From assembly GCF_024584805.1 (NCBI RefSeq), contig NZ_CP075715.1, positions 1,352,001-1,416,000 of the forward strand: a stretch of 64,000 nt of DNA. The letters run 5' to 3'. Below are positions 8,557 through 17,544 of this stretch, piece by piece. Each line of letters starts with the position of its first letter. The stretch's first letter is position 1. The position numbers were made by a program, and so were the translations under genes. Under the pieces are notes generated by a model. That model made no database searches. It was not told the DNA's origin and saw only the letters and a list, made by a program, of their open reading frames with translations. The DNA comes from Streptomyces sp. FIT100 (GTDB taxonomy: Bacteria > Actinomycetota > Actinomycetes > Streptomycetales > Streptomycetaceae).

Positions 8557-8610
8557 ATGCGTAGGAACGAGCCGTGCGCAATATCGTTCGGCGATCGGCA
8601 CGCTGCATGA
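8557..8610 (+). CDS. Possible 17-codon leader ORF ahead of the Pls-like gene
   Basis: ATG 8557 is preceded by GGAG at 8543-8546 at normal spacing and opens a 17-codon frame (MRRNEPCAISFGDRHAA) whose TGA at 8608-8610 overlaps ATG 8607 of the Pls-like protein as ATGA. This is the geometry of translational coupling or a leader peptide. It may be chance, because GTG 8574 can serve as the start of the large gene. Confidence 0.3.
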   Translation: MRRNEPCAISFGDRHAA

Positions 8611-11600
8611 CCGTCGTCCCTGGTACCCCGGCCCTGCTCGACCCGCTGCTCGACGGCGCCCCCGTACCGGAACCGGCGCTCTTCGTCGCCGGTGGCGCCC
8701 CCGCCGAGCGCACCCTCCTCGACATCCTCGACGAGACGGCGCGCCGGCACCCGGACTCCCTGGCCGTCGACGACGGCCTGGCGCCCCTGACGTATTCCGC
8801 CCTCCTCGACGAGGTCGAGGCGCTCGGGCTGCGGCTCGCCGAAGCCGGCATCGGCACCGGCGACCGGGTCGGCGTGCGCGTCCCGTCCGGGACCGCCGAC
8901 CTGTACGTGTCCATCCTCGCCGTCCTCGCGGCGGGCGCCGCGTACGTCCCGGTCGACGCCGAGGACCCCGACGAGCGCGCCGAACTCGTCTTCGGCGAGG
9001 CGGCCGTGAGCGCCGTGATCGGCGCGGGCCGGAGCATCGCGGCGAGCGGTACGCCTTCCGGAGCCACCGGCCGCAGGCCCGCTCCCGGCGACGACGCCTG
9101 GATCATCTTCACCTCCGGCTCGACCGGAAAGCCCAAGGGCGTCGCGGTCACCCACCGCAGCGCGGCGGCCTTCGTCGACGCCGAGGCGCGGCTGTTCCTG
9201 ACGGACGCCCCCCTGGGCCCGGGCGACCGTGTGCTCGCCGGGCTGTCCGTCGCCTTCGACGCCTCCTGCGAGGAGATGTGGCTGGCCTGGCGCCACGGCG
9301 CATGCCTGGTCCCCGCCCCGCGTTCCCTCGTCCGCACCGGCCTCGACCTCGGCCCCTGGCTGGTCGAACAGCGCATCACCGTCGTGTCGACGGTCCCCAC
9401 ACTTGCCGCGCTGTGGCCCGCCGAGGCGCTCGACGAGGTACGGCTGCTGATCTTCGGCGGCGAGGCGTGCCCGCCCGAGCTGGCCGAGCGCATGGCCGTC
9501 CCCGGGCGCGAGGTCTGGAACACCTACGGCCCCACCGAGGCCACGGTCGTCGCCTGCGCGGCCCCGCTGACCGGCGAGGGCCCGGTGCGCATCGGACTCC
9601 CCCTCGACGGCTGGGAGCTCGCGGTCGTCGACGGCCGGGGCGAGGTGCTGCCCATGGGCGAGACCGGTGAACTCGTCATCGGCGGCGTCGGTCTGGCCCG
9701 CTACCTGGACCCCGCCAAGGACGCCGAGAAGTACGCCCCGCTGCCCGCCCTGAACTGGTCCCGCGCCTACCGCAGCGGCGACCTCGTGCGCGCGGAGCCC
9801 GAGGGCCTGCTCTTCGTCGGCCGCGCCGACGAGCAGATCAAACTCGGCGGCCGGCGGATCGAGCTCGGCGAGATCGACGCCGCCCTCCAGGCCCTCCCGG
9901 GCGTGGCGGGCGCCGCCGCTGCGGTCCGTACGACGGCCGCGGGCCACCAGCTCCTGGTCGGCTACGTCGTGCCGGGCGATACCTGGCCCGAGTCCGGGTT
10001 CGACGCCGGGGACGCCCTGGAGCGGCTGCGCAAGGAGCTTCCCGCGGCGCTCGTGCCCGTCATCGCCGTCGTCGACGATCTGCCGACCCGCACGTCCGGC
10101 AAGGTGGACCGCAACGCGCTGCCCTGGCCGCTCCCGGACAGCGGGGCGGACACCGAAGGCGGCACGGCCGCTCTCACCGAGACCGAGGCGTGGCTCGCCG
10201 AGCAGTGGCGCGAGCTGCTGGGCGCCCCCGTGACCGGCGCCGACGCGGACTTCTTCGCCAACGGCGGCGGCAGCCTGGCCGCCGCCCAGCTCGTGTCGCG
10301 GATCCGCGAGCGGTACGGCACCGGCTCCGTCGGCGACATCTACCAGAACCCGACGCTCGGCGCGCTTGCCGGAACGCTGGAGGCAGAGTCCGCCGCCGGC
10401 GCCAAGACCCGAACGGTACGACCGGTCCCGCGGTGGACCGGCGTCGTCCAGATCCTGCTGATGCTGCCGCTGCTCGGCGTCGCCGGACTGCGCTGGGGCG
10501 TCGTCGCGGCCGCCGTCAACAACATCGTCGGACTGCCCTGGGCGCCCACCGTCTCCTGGTGGTGGGTGGCGTTCGGCTGGCTGCTCGTCGGCAGCCCGCC
10601 CGGGCGGATCGTGATCGCGGCGGGCGGTGCGCGGCTGCTGCTGCGCGGCGTGCGCCCCGGCACGTACGCCCGCGGCGGCAGCACCCACCTGCGGCTGTGG
10701 ACGGCCGAGCGGTTCGTCGAGCTGAGCGGCGCGACGAGTCTCGCCGGCGCCTGGCTCACCTACTACGCGCGGGCGCTCGGCGTCCGCATCGCGGAGGACG
10801 TCGATCTGCACTCCCTGCCGCCGGTGACCGGCATGCTGCGCCTCGGCAAGGGCGCCGCGGTCGAGCCGGAGGTGGACCTGTCGGGCCACTGGCTCGACGG
10901 CGACCGGCTGCGCATCGGCACCGTACGGATCGGCGCGGGCGCCACCGTCGGCGCCCGCAGCACCCTCTTCCCGGGTGCGCGCGTCGGCAAGCGGGCCGAG
11001 GTCGCCCCCGGCTCCGGGGTGACCGGCGCCGTCCCGGCGGGTGAACGCTGGTCCGGCGTCCCGGCCTCCCGCAAGGGCAGGGCCAACCGCCATGTCCCGG
11101 CCGGCGGGCGCCCGGTGCGCAAGCGCCGCTGGACCACCGTCTACTCGGTGTCCTCGCTGGTGCTCGGCGTGCTGCCGGCCCTCGCCGCACTCCCCGGACT
11201 GCTGGTGATCGGTACCTTCCTGCGCGGCCGCACCGGCATCGGCGAGGCGATGGCGGCGGCGCTGGCCGCCGTCCCGCTCGCCACGGTCGCCTCGGTGATC
11301 ACGTATGCGCTGCTGATCCTCGCCGGCGTGCGGGCGCTGGCGCTCGGGCTGCGCGAGGGCTACCACCCGGTGCACGGCCGCGTCGCCTGGCAGGCATGGG
11401 CGACCGAGCGGTTGATGGACATGGCCCGGGTGCATCTCTTCCCGCTGTACGCGAGCCTCTTCACGCCCGTGTGGCTGCGGGCGCTCGGGATGAAGGTCGG
11501 CCGCGGGGTGGAGGCTTCGACCGTGCTGGCGCTGCCCGCGATGACCACCGTCGGCGACGGGGCCTTCCTCGCCGACGACACCATGGTCGCCTCGTACGAG

Positions 11601-12509
11601 CTGGGCGGCGGCTGGCTGCACATCGCCGAGGCCCGCGTCGGCAAGCGCGCCTTCCTCGGCAACTCCGGGATGACCGCCGCCGGCCGCCGGGTGCCCAAGC
11701 GGGGCCTCGTGGGCGTGCTGTCGGCGACCCCGAAGCGGGCGAAGCCCGGCTCGTCCTGGCTCGGAATGCCGCCGATGAAGCTGCCCCGGGCGGTGGAGGA
11801 GGGCGACCAGAGCCGCACCTTCGCCCCGCCGAGGCGGCTGAAGTGGGCGCGGGCGGGCGTCGAGCTGTTCCGTGCCGTGCCGGTGATGTGCGGCGTCGCG
11901 CTCGCCGTGCTCGCGTTCGGGTCCTTCACCTGGCTGGCCGGGCGCTACGGCTATCCGGTCGCGGTGCTGTCCGGCGGCGCGGTGCTTGCGGCCGCGGGTC
12001 TGGTGGCCTGTGTGGTCGCGATCGCGATGAAGTGGCTGCTGGTCGGCAGGTTCCGGGCGGTGGAGCACCCGCTGTGGTCGTCGTTCGTGTGGCGCAACGA
12101 GCTCGCCGACACCTTCGTCGAGGTGCTCGCGGTGCCGTGGCTGGTCGGCGCGATCGGCGGCACCCCGCTGATGAACCTGTGGCTGCGCGGCCTCGGTGCC
12201 CGCATCGGCCGCGGTGCCTGGTGCGAGACGTACTGGCTGCCGGAGGCCGACCTCGTCACCGTCGGCGGCGGCGCGAGCGTCAACCGGGGCTGCGTCGTGC
12301 AGACCCACCTCTTCCACGACCGGATCATGCGCATGGACAATGTCCTCCTCGGAGCCGGTGCCACGCTCGGTCCGCACGGCATCGCGCTGCCCGGCGCGGT
12401 GATCGGCGACCGCGCGGCGGTCGGCCCGGCGTCGCTGGTGATGCGCGGGGAGAGCGTGCCCGCGGACACCCGCTGGCTGGGCAACCCGATCGCGGCATGG
12501 CGGAAGTGA
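8574..12509 (+). CDS. Pls/PosA-family NRPS: adenylation, thiolation, membrane and beta-helix domains
   Basis: A 1311-residue single-module synthetase resembling epsilon-poly-L-lysine synthetase (Pls). The adenylation domain (about residues 40-540) shows FTSGSTGKPKG, YGPTEAT, YRSGDL, GRADEQIKLGGRRIELGEID and SGKVDRNALP. A thiolation domain follows with phosphopantetheine Ser567 in NGGGSL. There are no ordinary condensation or thioesterase domains. The rest has several transmembrane segments (for example GVLPALAALPGLLVIGTFL) alternating with left-handed beta-helix acyltransferase-like parts, as in Pls, where these join monomers. Hand alignment to GrsA gives pocket residues D-A-E-T-I-G-T-V-V-K, so an amino acid substrate with a positive group is plausible but not proven. 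GTG 8574 has AGGAA upstream; ATG 8607 is an alternative. An M1 peptidase gene follows. Confidence 0.85.
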   Translation: MRNIVRRSARCMTVVPGTPALLDPLLDGAPVPEPALFVAGGAPAERTLLDILDETARRHPDSLAVDDGLAPLTYSALLDEVEALGLRLAEAGIGTGDRVGVRVPSGTADLYVSILAVLAAGAAYVPVDAEDPDERAELVFGEAAVSAVIGAGRSIAASGTPSGATGRRPAPGDDAWIIFTSGSTGKPKGVAVTHRSAAAFVDAEARLFLTDAPLGPGDRVLAGLSVAFDASCEEMWLAWRHGACLVPAPRSLVRTGLDLGPWLVEQRITVVSTVPTLAALWPAEALDEVRLLIFGGEACPPELAERMAVPGREVWNTYGPTEATVVACAAPLTGEGPVRIGLPLDGWELAVVDGRGEVLPMGETGELVIGGVGLARYLDPAKDAEKYAPLPALNWSRAYRSGDLVRAEPEGLLFVGRADEQIKLGGRRIELGEIDAALQALPGVAGAAAAVRTTAAGHQLLVGYVVPGDTWPESGFDAGDALERLRKELPAALVPVIAVVDDLPTRTSGKVDRNALPWPLPDSGADTEGGTAALTETEAWLAEQWRELLGAPVTGADADFFANGGGSLAAAQLVSRIRERYGTGSVGDIYQNPTLGALAGTLEAESAAGAKTRTVRPVPRWTGVVQILLMLPLLGVAGLRWGVVAAAVNNIVGLPWAPTVSWWWVAFGWLLVGSPPGRIVIAAGGARLLLRGVRPGTYARGGSTHLRLWTAERFVELSGATSLAGAWLTYYARALGVRIAEDVDLHSLPPVTGMLRLGKGAAVEPEVDLSGHWLDGDRLRIGTVRIGAGATVGARSTLFPGARVGKRAEVAPGSGVTGAVPAGERWSGVPASRKGRANRHVPAGGRPVRKRRWTTVYSVSSLVLGVLPALAALPGLLVIGTFLRGRTGIGEAMAAALAAVPLATVASVITYALLILAGVRALALGLREGYHPVHGRVAWQAWATERLMDMARVHLFPLYASLFTPVWLRALGMKVGRGVEASTVLALPAMTTVGDGAFLADDTMVASYELGGGWLHIAEARVGKRAFLGNSGMTAAGRRVPKRGLVGVLSATPKRAKPGSSWLGMPPMKLPRAVEEGDQSRTFAPPRRLKWARAGVELFRAVPVMCGVALAVLAFGSFTWLAGRYGYPVAVLSGGAVLAAAGLVACVVAIAMKWLLVGRFRAVEHPLWSSFVWRNELADTFVEVLAVPWLVGAIGGTPLMNLWLRGLGARIGRGAWCETYWLPEADLVTVGGGASVNRGCVVQTHLFHDRIMRMDNVLLGAGATLGPHGIALPGAVIGDRAAVGPASLVMRGESVPADTRWLGNPIAAWRK

Positions 12510-12580
12510 CCACCGGCGGCCCGAGCGCACAGCACGGCACGGAGCACTTGGCACAGGGCAAGACCGGAGGAAGCACGACG

Positions 12581-13879
12581 GTGTCGGATTCGTATCTGCC
12601 GCAGCACGGAGACAGCGGCTACCGGACCACGGAGTACGACCTGGAGCTGGACTACCGTCCGCACACCGGCCGGCTCGCCGGCCGGGCCAGGATCAGCGCC
12701 GTCGCCGAGCGGGCGCTGCCCGAGGTCGTCCTCGACCTCGGGCAGTTCCGCCTGACCAAGGTGCTGGTGGACGGCGGCCGCCCGGCCCGGTACACGCACC
12801 GCGCCGACAAGCTGCGGATACGTCCGGCGCGCCCGCTGCGCGCCGGCGCCGCCTTCACCGTGGAGGTCCGCTACACCGGCGTGCCGCAGCCCGTCCGCAC
12901 CCGCGACTGGGGCGACCTCGGCTGGGAGCAGCTCGACGAGGGCTCCCTGGTCGCCTCGCAGCCCAGCGGAGCGCGTTCCTGGTTCCCGTGCAACGACCGC
13001 CCGGACGACAAGGCGCCCTACCGGATCGCGGTCACCGCGCCGTCGCCGTACACGGTGATCGCGAACGGCTCGCTGACCTCCCGCACGATCAGCGCCTCCA
13101 CGACCACGTGGGTGTACGAGCAGCCCGCTCCGATGGCGAGCTATCTCGCGACGGTCCAGATAGGACCGTACGAGCTGGTCGACGTGGCGCACTCGGGCGC
13201 CGTGCCCCAGCCTGCGGCGGTGCCGCACGCGCTGCTGGGGCGATTCGAGCACGACTTCGCCCGGCAGCCGCAGATGATGACGGTGTTCACGGACCTCTTC
13301 GGCCCGTATCCCTTCGACGACTACGCGGTGGTGGTGGTCGACGAGGAGCTGGACGTACCGGTCGAGGCGCAGGGCCTGTCGATCTTCGGGGCCAACCACG
13401 TCGACGGCAGGCGCGGCAGCGAACGGCTGGTCGCGCACGAACTGGCCCACCAGTGGTTCGGCAACAGCCTGACCGTCGCCGACTGGCGGCACATCTGGCT
13501 CAACGAGGGCTTCGCGAAGTACGCGGAGTGGCTGTGGTCCGAGATGTCCGGAGGCCCGTCGGCGACGGCGAAGGCGGCCGAGTCCCGAGCGCGGCTCGCG
13601 CTGTTGCGGCAGGACATCAAGGTCGCCGATCCGGGGCTGCGGAGGCTGTTCGACGACCGGGTCTACGAGCGGGGGGCGCTGACCCTGCACGCGCTGCGCA
13701 CGGAGATCGGGCACGCGCCCTTCGTGGCACTGCTGCGGGAGTGGACCTCGACGCGGCGGCACGGCGTGGTGACCACGGAGGAGTTCATCGCCCTGGCGCG
13801 GCAGCACTCGCCGCGGCCGCTGGACAAGCTCTTCACGCGGTGGCTGTACGAGACGAAGCTGCCGCCCCTGCCTCTGTAG
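12581..13879 (+). CDS. M1-family zinc metallopeptidase
   Basis: A 432-residue M1 (gluzincin) peptidase containing HELAHQWFGN (zinc ligands His286 and His290, catalytic Glu287) and, 18 residues on, NEGFAKYAE supplying Glu309, the classical HExxHx18E arrangement. It has the N-terminal beta domain and catalytic domain but not the long C-terminal helical domain of PepN, so it is about half that enzyme's length. I chose GTG 12581 because of the strong GGAGGA 9 nt upstream; an ATG at 12497 overlaps the end of the Pls-like gene. In epsilon-polylysine producers a related metallopeptidase degrades the polymer and lies near pls, so this gene may process the product of its neighbour (inference). It has no signal peptide. 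Confidence 0.88.
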   Translation: MSDSYLPQHGDSGYRTTEYDLELDYRPHTGRLAGRARISAVAERALPEVVLDLGQFRLTKVLVDGGRPARYTHRADKLRIRPARPLRAGAAFTVEVRYTGVPQPVRTRDWGDLGWEQLDEGSLVASQPSGARSWFPCNDRPDDKAPYRIAVTAPSPYTVIANGSLTSRTISASTTTWVYEQPAPMASYLATVQIGPYELVDVAHSGAVPQPAAVPHALLGRFEHDFARQPQMMTVFTDLFGPYPFDDYAVVVVDEELDVPVEAQGLSIFGANHVDGRRGSERLVAHELAHQWFGNSLTVADWRHIWLNEGFAKYAEWLWSEMSGGPSATAKAAESRARLALLRQDIKVADPGLRRLFDDRVYERGALTLHALRTEIGHAPFVALLREWTSTRRHGVVTTEEFIALARQHSPRPLDKLFTRWLYETKLPPLPL

Positions 13880-13915
13880 CACCCCTGCCTCTGTGGCACC
13901 CCTGGCTCTGCAGCT
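13865..13915. repeat. 17-bp tandem repeat over the M1 peptidase stop
   Basis: Three units of 17 bp, CCCCTGCCTCTGTAGCA, a near-identical copy with TGG in place of TAG, and a third more divergent copy, occupy 13865-13915. The functional stop TAG (13877-13879) lies in the first unit. Confidence 0.85.
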
Positions 13916-13972
13916 CGCCCGCTCTCCGCCCCGGGGGCCGGGTGGGGACCGCCGGGACGGAGAGCGGGCGAG
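13914..13972. terminator. Long inverted repeat, likely bidirectional terminator
   Basis: CTCGCCCGCTCTCCG at 13914-13928 is exactly complementary to 13958-13972, a perfect 15-bp stem with a 29-nt GC-rich loop. It lies between two convergent genes (M1 peptidase and the small protein at 14105). There is no U tract, as is common in Streptomyces. Confidence 0.7.
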
Positions 13973-14104
13973 GGGTGAAGAGGTGGAGGGGCACTGGGGT
14001 GGGCGACCGTCGGCACCGGCTCAGGCGCCCCGAGGCGAACCGGTGGGGAGGTCGGGTGCGCGTGATCACGCGAGCCCGGCGCCGCGGTCGGTCACCCCGT
14101 GGGG

Positions 14105-14371
14105 CTACTGGCCTCGGCTGCCGAACAGCGAGCGCCGCAGTCGGCGCAGCGGCGCGAAGAGCGAGACGCGCGCGCTCTTGCGGCCGTGACCGTGCGCCAC
14201 ATCACGCGTCGTCAGCTCGCGCATCAGCGATGTCGCCTCTGCCGCCTCGCGCTGCGGGACGGCGGGGCCGCCCAGCACCGAGAGATGGCGGTCGAGACGC
14301 GAGCTGGTCGCACTGCTCCCGCAGGTGATGGCAGGCACTCGCGGCCTGCTGCGCATTGTTATCTGATCCAT
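14105..14371 (-). CDS. Small basic protein of unknown function (88 aa)
   Basis: ATG 14371 is preceded by GGGGAGTGAC, a good ribosome binding site, and opens an 88-residue frame (MDQITMRSRPRVPAITCGSS onward). It has many Arg and Ser residues, one Cys, no membrane segment, and ends in a basic helix FAPLRRLRRSLFGSRG. I believe similar small proteins are conserved among streptomycetes but I cannot name a function. It is divergent from the DUF4331 operon and convergent with the M1 peptidase. Confidence 0.6.
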   Translation of the reverse strand: MDQITMRSRPRVPAITCGSSATSSRLDRHLSVLGGPAVPQREAAEATSLMRELTTRDVAHGHGRKSARVSLFAPLRRLRRSLFGSRGQ

Positions 14372-14382
14372 GTCACTCCCCA

Positions 14383-14477
14383 CCCGTACGAGGGCACCCG
14401 GCCCGGGCAGGTTAACCCTATCGCCCCGCAGTGACACCCGTGTATCCCGGTCGCAGGATTCACCACACTCGTACGGG
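14383..14477. promoter_or_regulatory. Inverted CCCGTACGAG pair in the divergent promoter before the DUF4331 operon
   Basis: CCCGTACGAG (14383-14392) and its exact complement CTCGTACGGG (14468-14477) flank the region between the small protein and DUF4331 gene. The right copy is followed directly by TTGACG (14480-14485), a good -35 hexamer pointing towards DUF4331. The two sites could bind one regulator of both promoters. Confidence 0.4.
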
Positions 14478-14638
14478 GGTTGACGCGTGTTCGATCAATC
14501 CATCTGATTCCAGGGCGAGTTGGACACCGGGTGGCCCGGCCCGAGAGCCCGGGATCCGGACCAATCCTCGCACCCGCCGCCTCCGAATGCAGGTCATCAG
14601 CAGTTCCGGACAGCTCGCTCAGGAACAGGACGGATGCG

Positions 14639-16192
14639 ATGACCACTGTCAACAGGAGCGCACGGGGGACTCGGGGGCGCAGGAGTCTCGCCGCACTCGT
14701 CTGCGGTGCACTGGCCGCCGGGGGGCTCGCGGCCGCCGGTGTCACCACCAGCCTCGCGCCGGAGGCGGCCAACGCCTCCAGCCACCGCGAGGCCCCGCTG
14801 GTCTCGGGCCAGCCGCAGTACGACAACACCGATGTGTACGCCTTCGTGAGCCCGGACAAGCCGGACACGACGACGATCGTCGCCAACTGGCTGCCGTTCG
14901 AGGAGCCCGCCGGCGGCCCGAACTTCCACCGCTTCGCGCACGACGCCCGCTACGACATCCATATCGACTCGGACGGCGACGCCCAAGGCGACCTGCTCTA
15001 CCGCTGGACGTTCAAGGACCACGTCCGCAACGGCGACACGTTCCTCTACAACACGGGTCCGGTGACCAGCCTCGACGACACCGACCTCAACATCCGGCAG
15101 ACGTACGACATCGAGCTGCTGCGGCTGCGGAATCAGCATGTGATCTCCACCACCAAGATCGCCGACGATGCGCCGGTCGCCCCCTCGAACGTGGGCAAAG
15201 CATCCATGCCGGACTATGCGCAACTGCGCGGGCAGGCGGTACGCGAACTGCCCGACGGCAGCACGGTGTTCGCCGGCCAGGCCGACGACCCGTTCTTCCT
15301 CGACCTGCGCGTCTTCGATCTGCTCTACGGGGGCGACCTGTCGGAGGTCGGCCGGGACACCCTCAAGGGATACAACGTCAACACGATCGCACTCCAGGTC
15401 CCGTCGGAGCACATCCGGCAGTCGTCAGGACAGCCGGTGATCGGCATCTGGTCCACCACCCACCGCAAGAACGCGAGCGGCCACTGGACCCAGGTGTCGC
15501 GGCTCGGGATGCCGCTCGTCAACGAGGTCGTCGTACCGCTGAAGGCCAAGGATTCGTTCAACGCGTCCTCGCCCTGGAACGACGGGGACTTCCTGCCCTT
15601 CGTCACCGAACCCGAGCTGCCGAGGCTGATCGAGGCGATCTACAAGATCGACGCTCCGCAGGAGCCCCGCAACGACCTCGTGTCGGTCTTCCTCACCGGG
15701 GTCGAGGACCTCAACCAGCCGCCGGACGTCCGGCCCGCCGAGGCGCTGCGCCTGAACACCGCGATCCCGCCGGCCGCAGAGCCGAAGCGGCTCGGGGTGC
15801 TCGACGGGGACAACGCGGGGTTCCCGAACGGGCGCCGGCTGAGCGACGACGTCCTCGACATCTCGCTCCAGGTCGTGGAGGGCGAACTGCTCGGCCAGAA
15901 GAACGACTTGGGCGACGCCGTCGACGCCAACGACCAGCCCTTCGGCGAGAGCTTCCCGTACGTCGCCCTGCCGGTGTCGGGTTCGGACGGCCCCCAGGCC
16001 CAGGGGCAAGGGCAGGGGCAGGACGGCGGCGACCGGAGTCAGCTGGGCGGCGGCACGGCCGAGCTGACGTCGGCGGCGGACGGTGACGACACCCTGGTGA
16101 CCGCCTCGCTGACGGCAGCGGGCGCCGGCCTCGTGCTCGTGGCACTCGGCCTGGCGTGGTGGCGCATGCGGCGTGGCGGGAGGGCGATGTGA
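14639..16192 (+). CDS. DUF4331 family membrane-anchored exported protein
   Basis: A 517-residue member of DUF4331. A signal peptide covers residues 1 to about 40 (RRSLAALVCGALAAGGLAAA, then an Ala-rich cleavage region), followed by the family start SSHREAPLVSGQPQYDNTD. The tail has a Gln-Gly run, an Asp-rich hinge and one transmembrane segment (GAGLVLVALGLAWW) with a basic cytoplasmic end, so it should sit on the outer face of the membrane. Function is unknown. The start ATG 14639 follows AGGAC. Its stop overlaps the next start (TGATG), so the TPR protein is translationally coupled. The third gene of the operon is a NicO metal transporter, suggesting a role in metal handling (inference). Confidence 0.85.
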   Translation: MTTVNRSARGTRGRRSLAALVCGALAAGGLAAAGVTTSLAPEAANASSHREAPLVSGQPQYDNTDVYAFVSPDKPDTTTIVANWLPFEEPAGGPNFHRFAHDARYDIHIDSDGDAQGDLLYRWTFKDHVRNGDTFLYNTGPVTSLDDTDLNIRQTYDIELLRLRNQHVISTTKIADDAPVAPSNVGKASMPDYAQLRGQAVRELPDGSTVFAGQADDPFFLDLRVFDLLYGGDLSEVGRDTLKGYNVNTIALQVPSEHIRQSSGQPVIGIWSTTHRKNASGHWTQVSRLGMPLVNEVVVPLKAKDSFNASSPWNDGDFLPFVTEPELPRLIEAIYKIDAPQEPRNDLVSVFLTGVEDLNQPPDVRPAEALRLNTAIPPAAEPKRLGVLDGDNAGFPNGRRLSDDVLDISLQVVEGELLGQKNDLGDAVDANDQPFGESFPYVALPVSGSDGPQAQGQGQGQDGGDRSQLGGGTAELTSAADGDDTLVTASLTAAGAGLVLVALGLAWWRMRRGGRAM

Positions 16193-17544
16193 TGCCCCTC
16201 TCGGGCGGCCGGATGTGGCGGCTCGGAGCCGGGGTGGCGGGGCTGGCCCTCGCGCTGACGGCCGCGGGAGCGGTCGTGGGCGGCGCGGGCGAGGCCCCCG
16301 CCGCCCCGGCGGCGGCCGGGGCGGCCCTCGGGACGGGCACCCGGCAGGACCTCCGGCCGTTGCAGGACCATCTCAGGACCCGGCCGAAGGACGCGACGGC
16401 CTGGGCGGCACTCGGGGCCGCCTATGTGGAGGAGGCGAGGGCGGGCGGTGACCCGTCGCGGTACCCGCAGGCCGAGGAGGCGTTCGGGCGCTCCCTTCGG
16501 CTCCGCCCGGACGAGAACGCCGACGCCCTCGCGGGCCGTGCCGCGCTCGCCGCGGCGCGGCACGACTTCACGGCGGCGCTGCGCGACGCGGAGCGGGCGC
16601 TCGCCGTCAATCCGTACAGCGAGCGCGGCCTTGCCGTGCGGATCGACGCGCTCGTCGAACTCGGCCGCTACGGCGAGGCGTCGGCCGCCGCGAGGACGGC
16701 GGACGCCCGTCGCCCCGGGATCCCCGTCTTCACGCGGTTCGCGTACTTCCACGAGCTGCGCGGTGACACGAAGGAGGCCCGGCGCGTGCTGGAGCTCGCA
16801 CTGGCCTCGGCGGTCCGTCCCGCGGACATCGCGTACACAGCGACCGCGCTCGGCCAACTCGCCTGGAACGAAGGCGACTACGCGGAGGCGCTGCGCCGCT
16901 GCGGGCATGCGCTCAGGGCCGAACCCGGCCATCAGGAGGCGCGGGACTGCCGGGCGCGGGCCCTGGCCGGCCAGGGCGATCTCCGGGGCGCCGTCAAGGA
17001 GTTCGAGGGTCTCACCCGGCTCGCCCCGCTGCCCGGACGGCTCGTCGCACTCGGTGAGCTGTACGAGGCGACCGGGCAGCGTGCGCGTGCCGAGGATCAG
17101 TACGCGCTGATCGGCACCTGGACGGAGCTCGCCCGCGCCGGCGGCGTCAACCCCGACCTGGACACCGCACTCGCCGCGGCGGACCACGGCGACCGCGCGG
17201 ACGCCCTGCGGGCCGCACGGGCGGAGTGGCAGCGCCGCCGCACGGTCCACACGGAGGACGCGCTGGCGTGGGCCCTGCACCGCTCCGGCCGCTCCGCCGA
17301 GGCACTCCCCCACGCCCGGCGGGCGACCGCGACCGGCTACCGCAACGCCGTGTTCCTGTACCACCGGGGGATGATCGAGCGGGCGGCCGGCGACACGGCG
17401 GCGGCACGGGACTCGCTGTCCCGGGCGCTGCGGCTCAACCCCGCGTTCTCCCCGACGGGTTCGGTCGAGGCGCGGCGCGCCCTTGATGCGCTGGGTGCGC
17501 TGGATGCGCTGGATGCGCTGGATGCGCCGGAGGGGGCGTCATGA
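16192..17544 (+). CDS. TPR-repeat membrane protein
   Basis: A 450-residue protein with an N-terminal signal-anchor (LGAGVAGLALALTAAGAVVG) and then a run of tetratricopeptide repeats from about residue 60 to the end (for example DATAWAALGAAYVEEA, NADALAGRAALAAARHDF, NAVFLYHRGMIERAAGD). TPRs are protein-interaction scaffolds, so it may link the DUF4331 protein and the NicO transporter at the membrane. The start overlaps the DUF4331 stop and is preceded by GGGAGGGCG. The end carries a 9-bp repeat giving DALGALDALDALDA. Its TGA overlaps the next gene's ATG (ATGA). Confidence 0.85.
   Translation: MPLSGGRMWRLGAGVAGLALALTAAGAVVGGAGEAPAAPAAAGAALGTGTRQDLRPLQDHLRTRPKDATAWAALGAAYVEEARAGGDPSRYPQAEEAFGRSLRLRPDENADALAGRAALAAARHDFTAALRDAERALAVNPYSERGLAVRIDALVELGRYGEASAAARTADARRPGIPVFTRFAYFHELRGDTKEARRVLELALASAVRPADIAYTATALGQLAWNEGDYAEALRRCGHALRAEPGHQEARDCRARALAGQGDLRGAVKEFEGLTRLAPLPGRLVALGELYEATGQRARAEDQYALIGTWTELARAGGVNPDLDTALAAADHGDRADALRAARAEWQRRRTVHTEDALAWALHRSGRSAEALPHARRATATGYRNAVFLYHRGMIERAAGDTAAARDSLSRALRLNPAFSPTGSVEARRALDALGALDALDALDAPEGAS
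17485..17529. repeat. 9-bp tandem repeat (GATGCGCTG), five units
   Basis: Five units of GATGCGCTG or close variants end 12 nt before the TPR gene's stop and encode a DAL-type peptide repeat. Confidence 0.85.

Noticed and set aside
8328..12554. 1408-residue minus-strand frame opposite the NRPS gene
   Set aside because: It mirrors the NRPS codons, with His/Gly/Arg/Asp-rich composition and no conserved motif.
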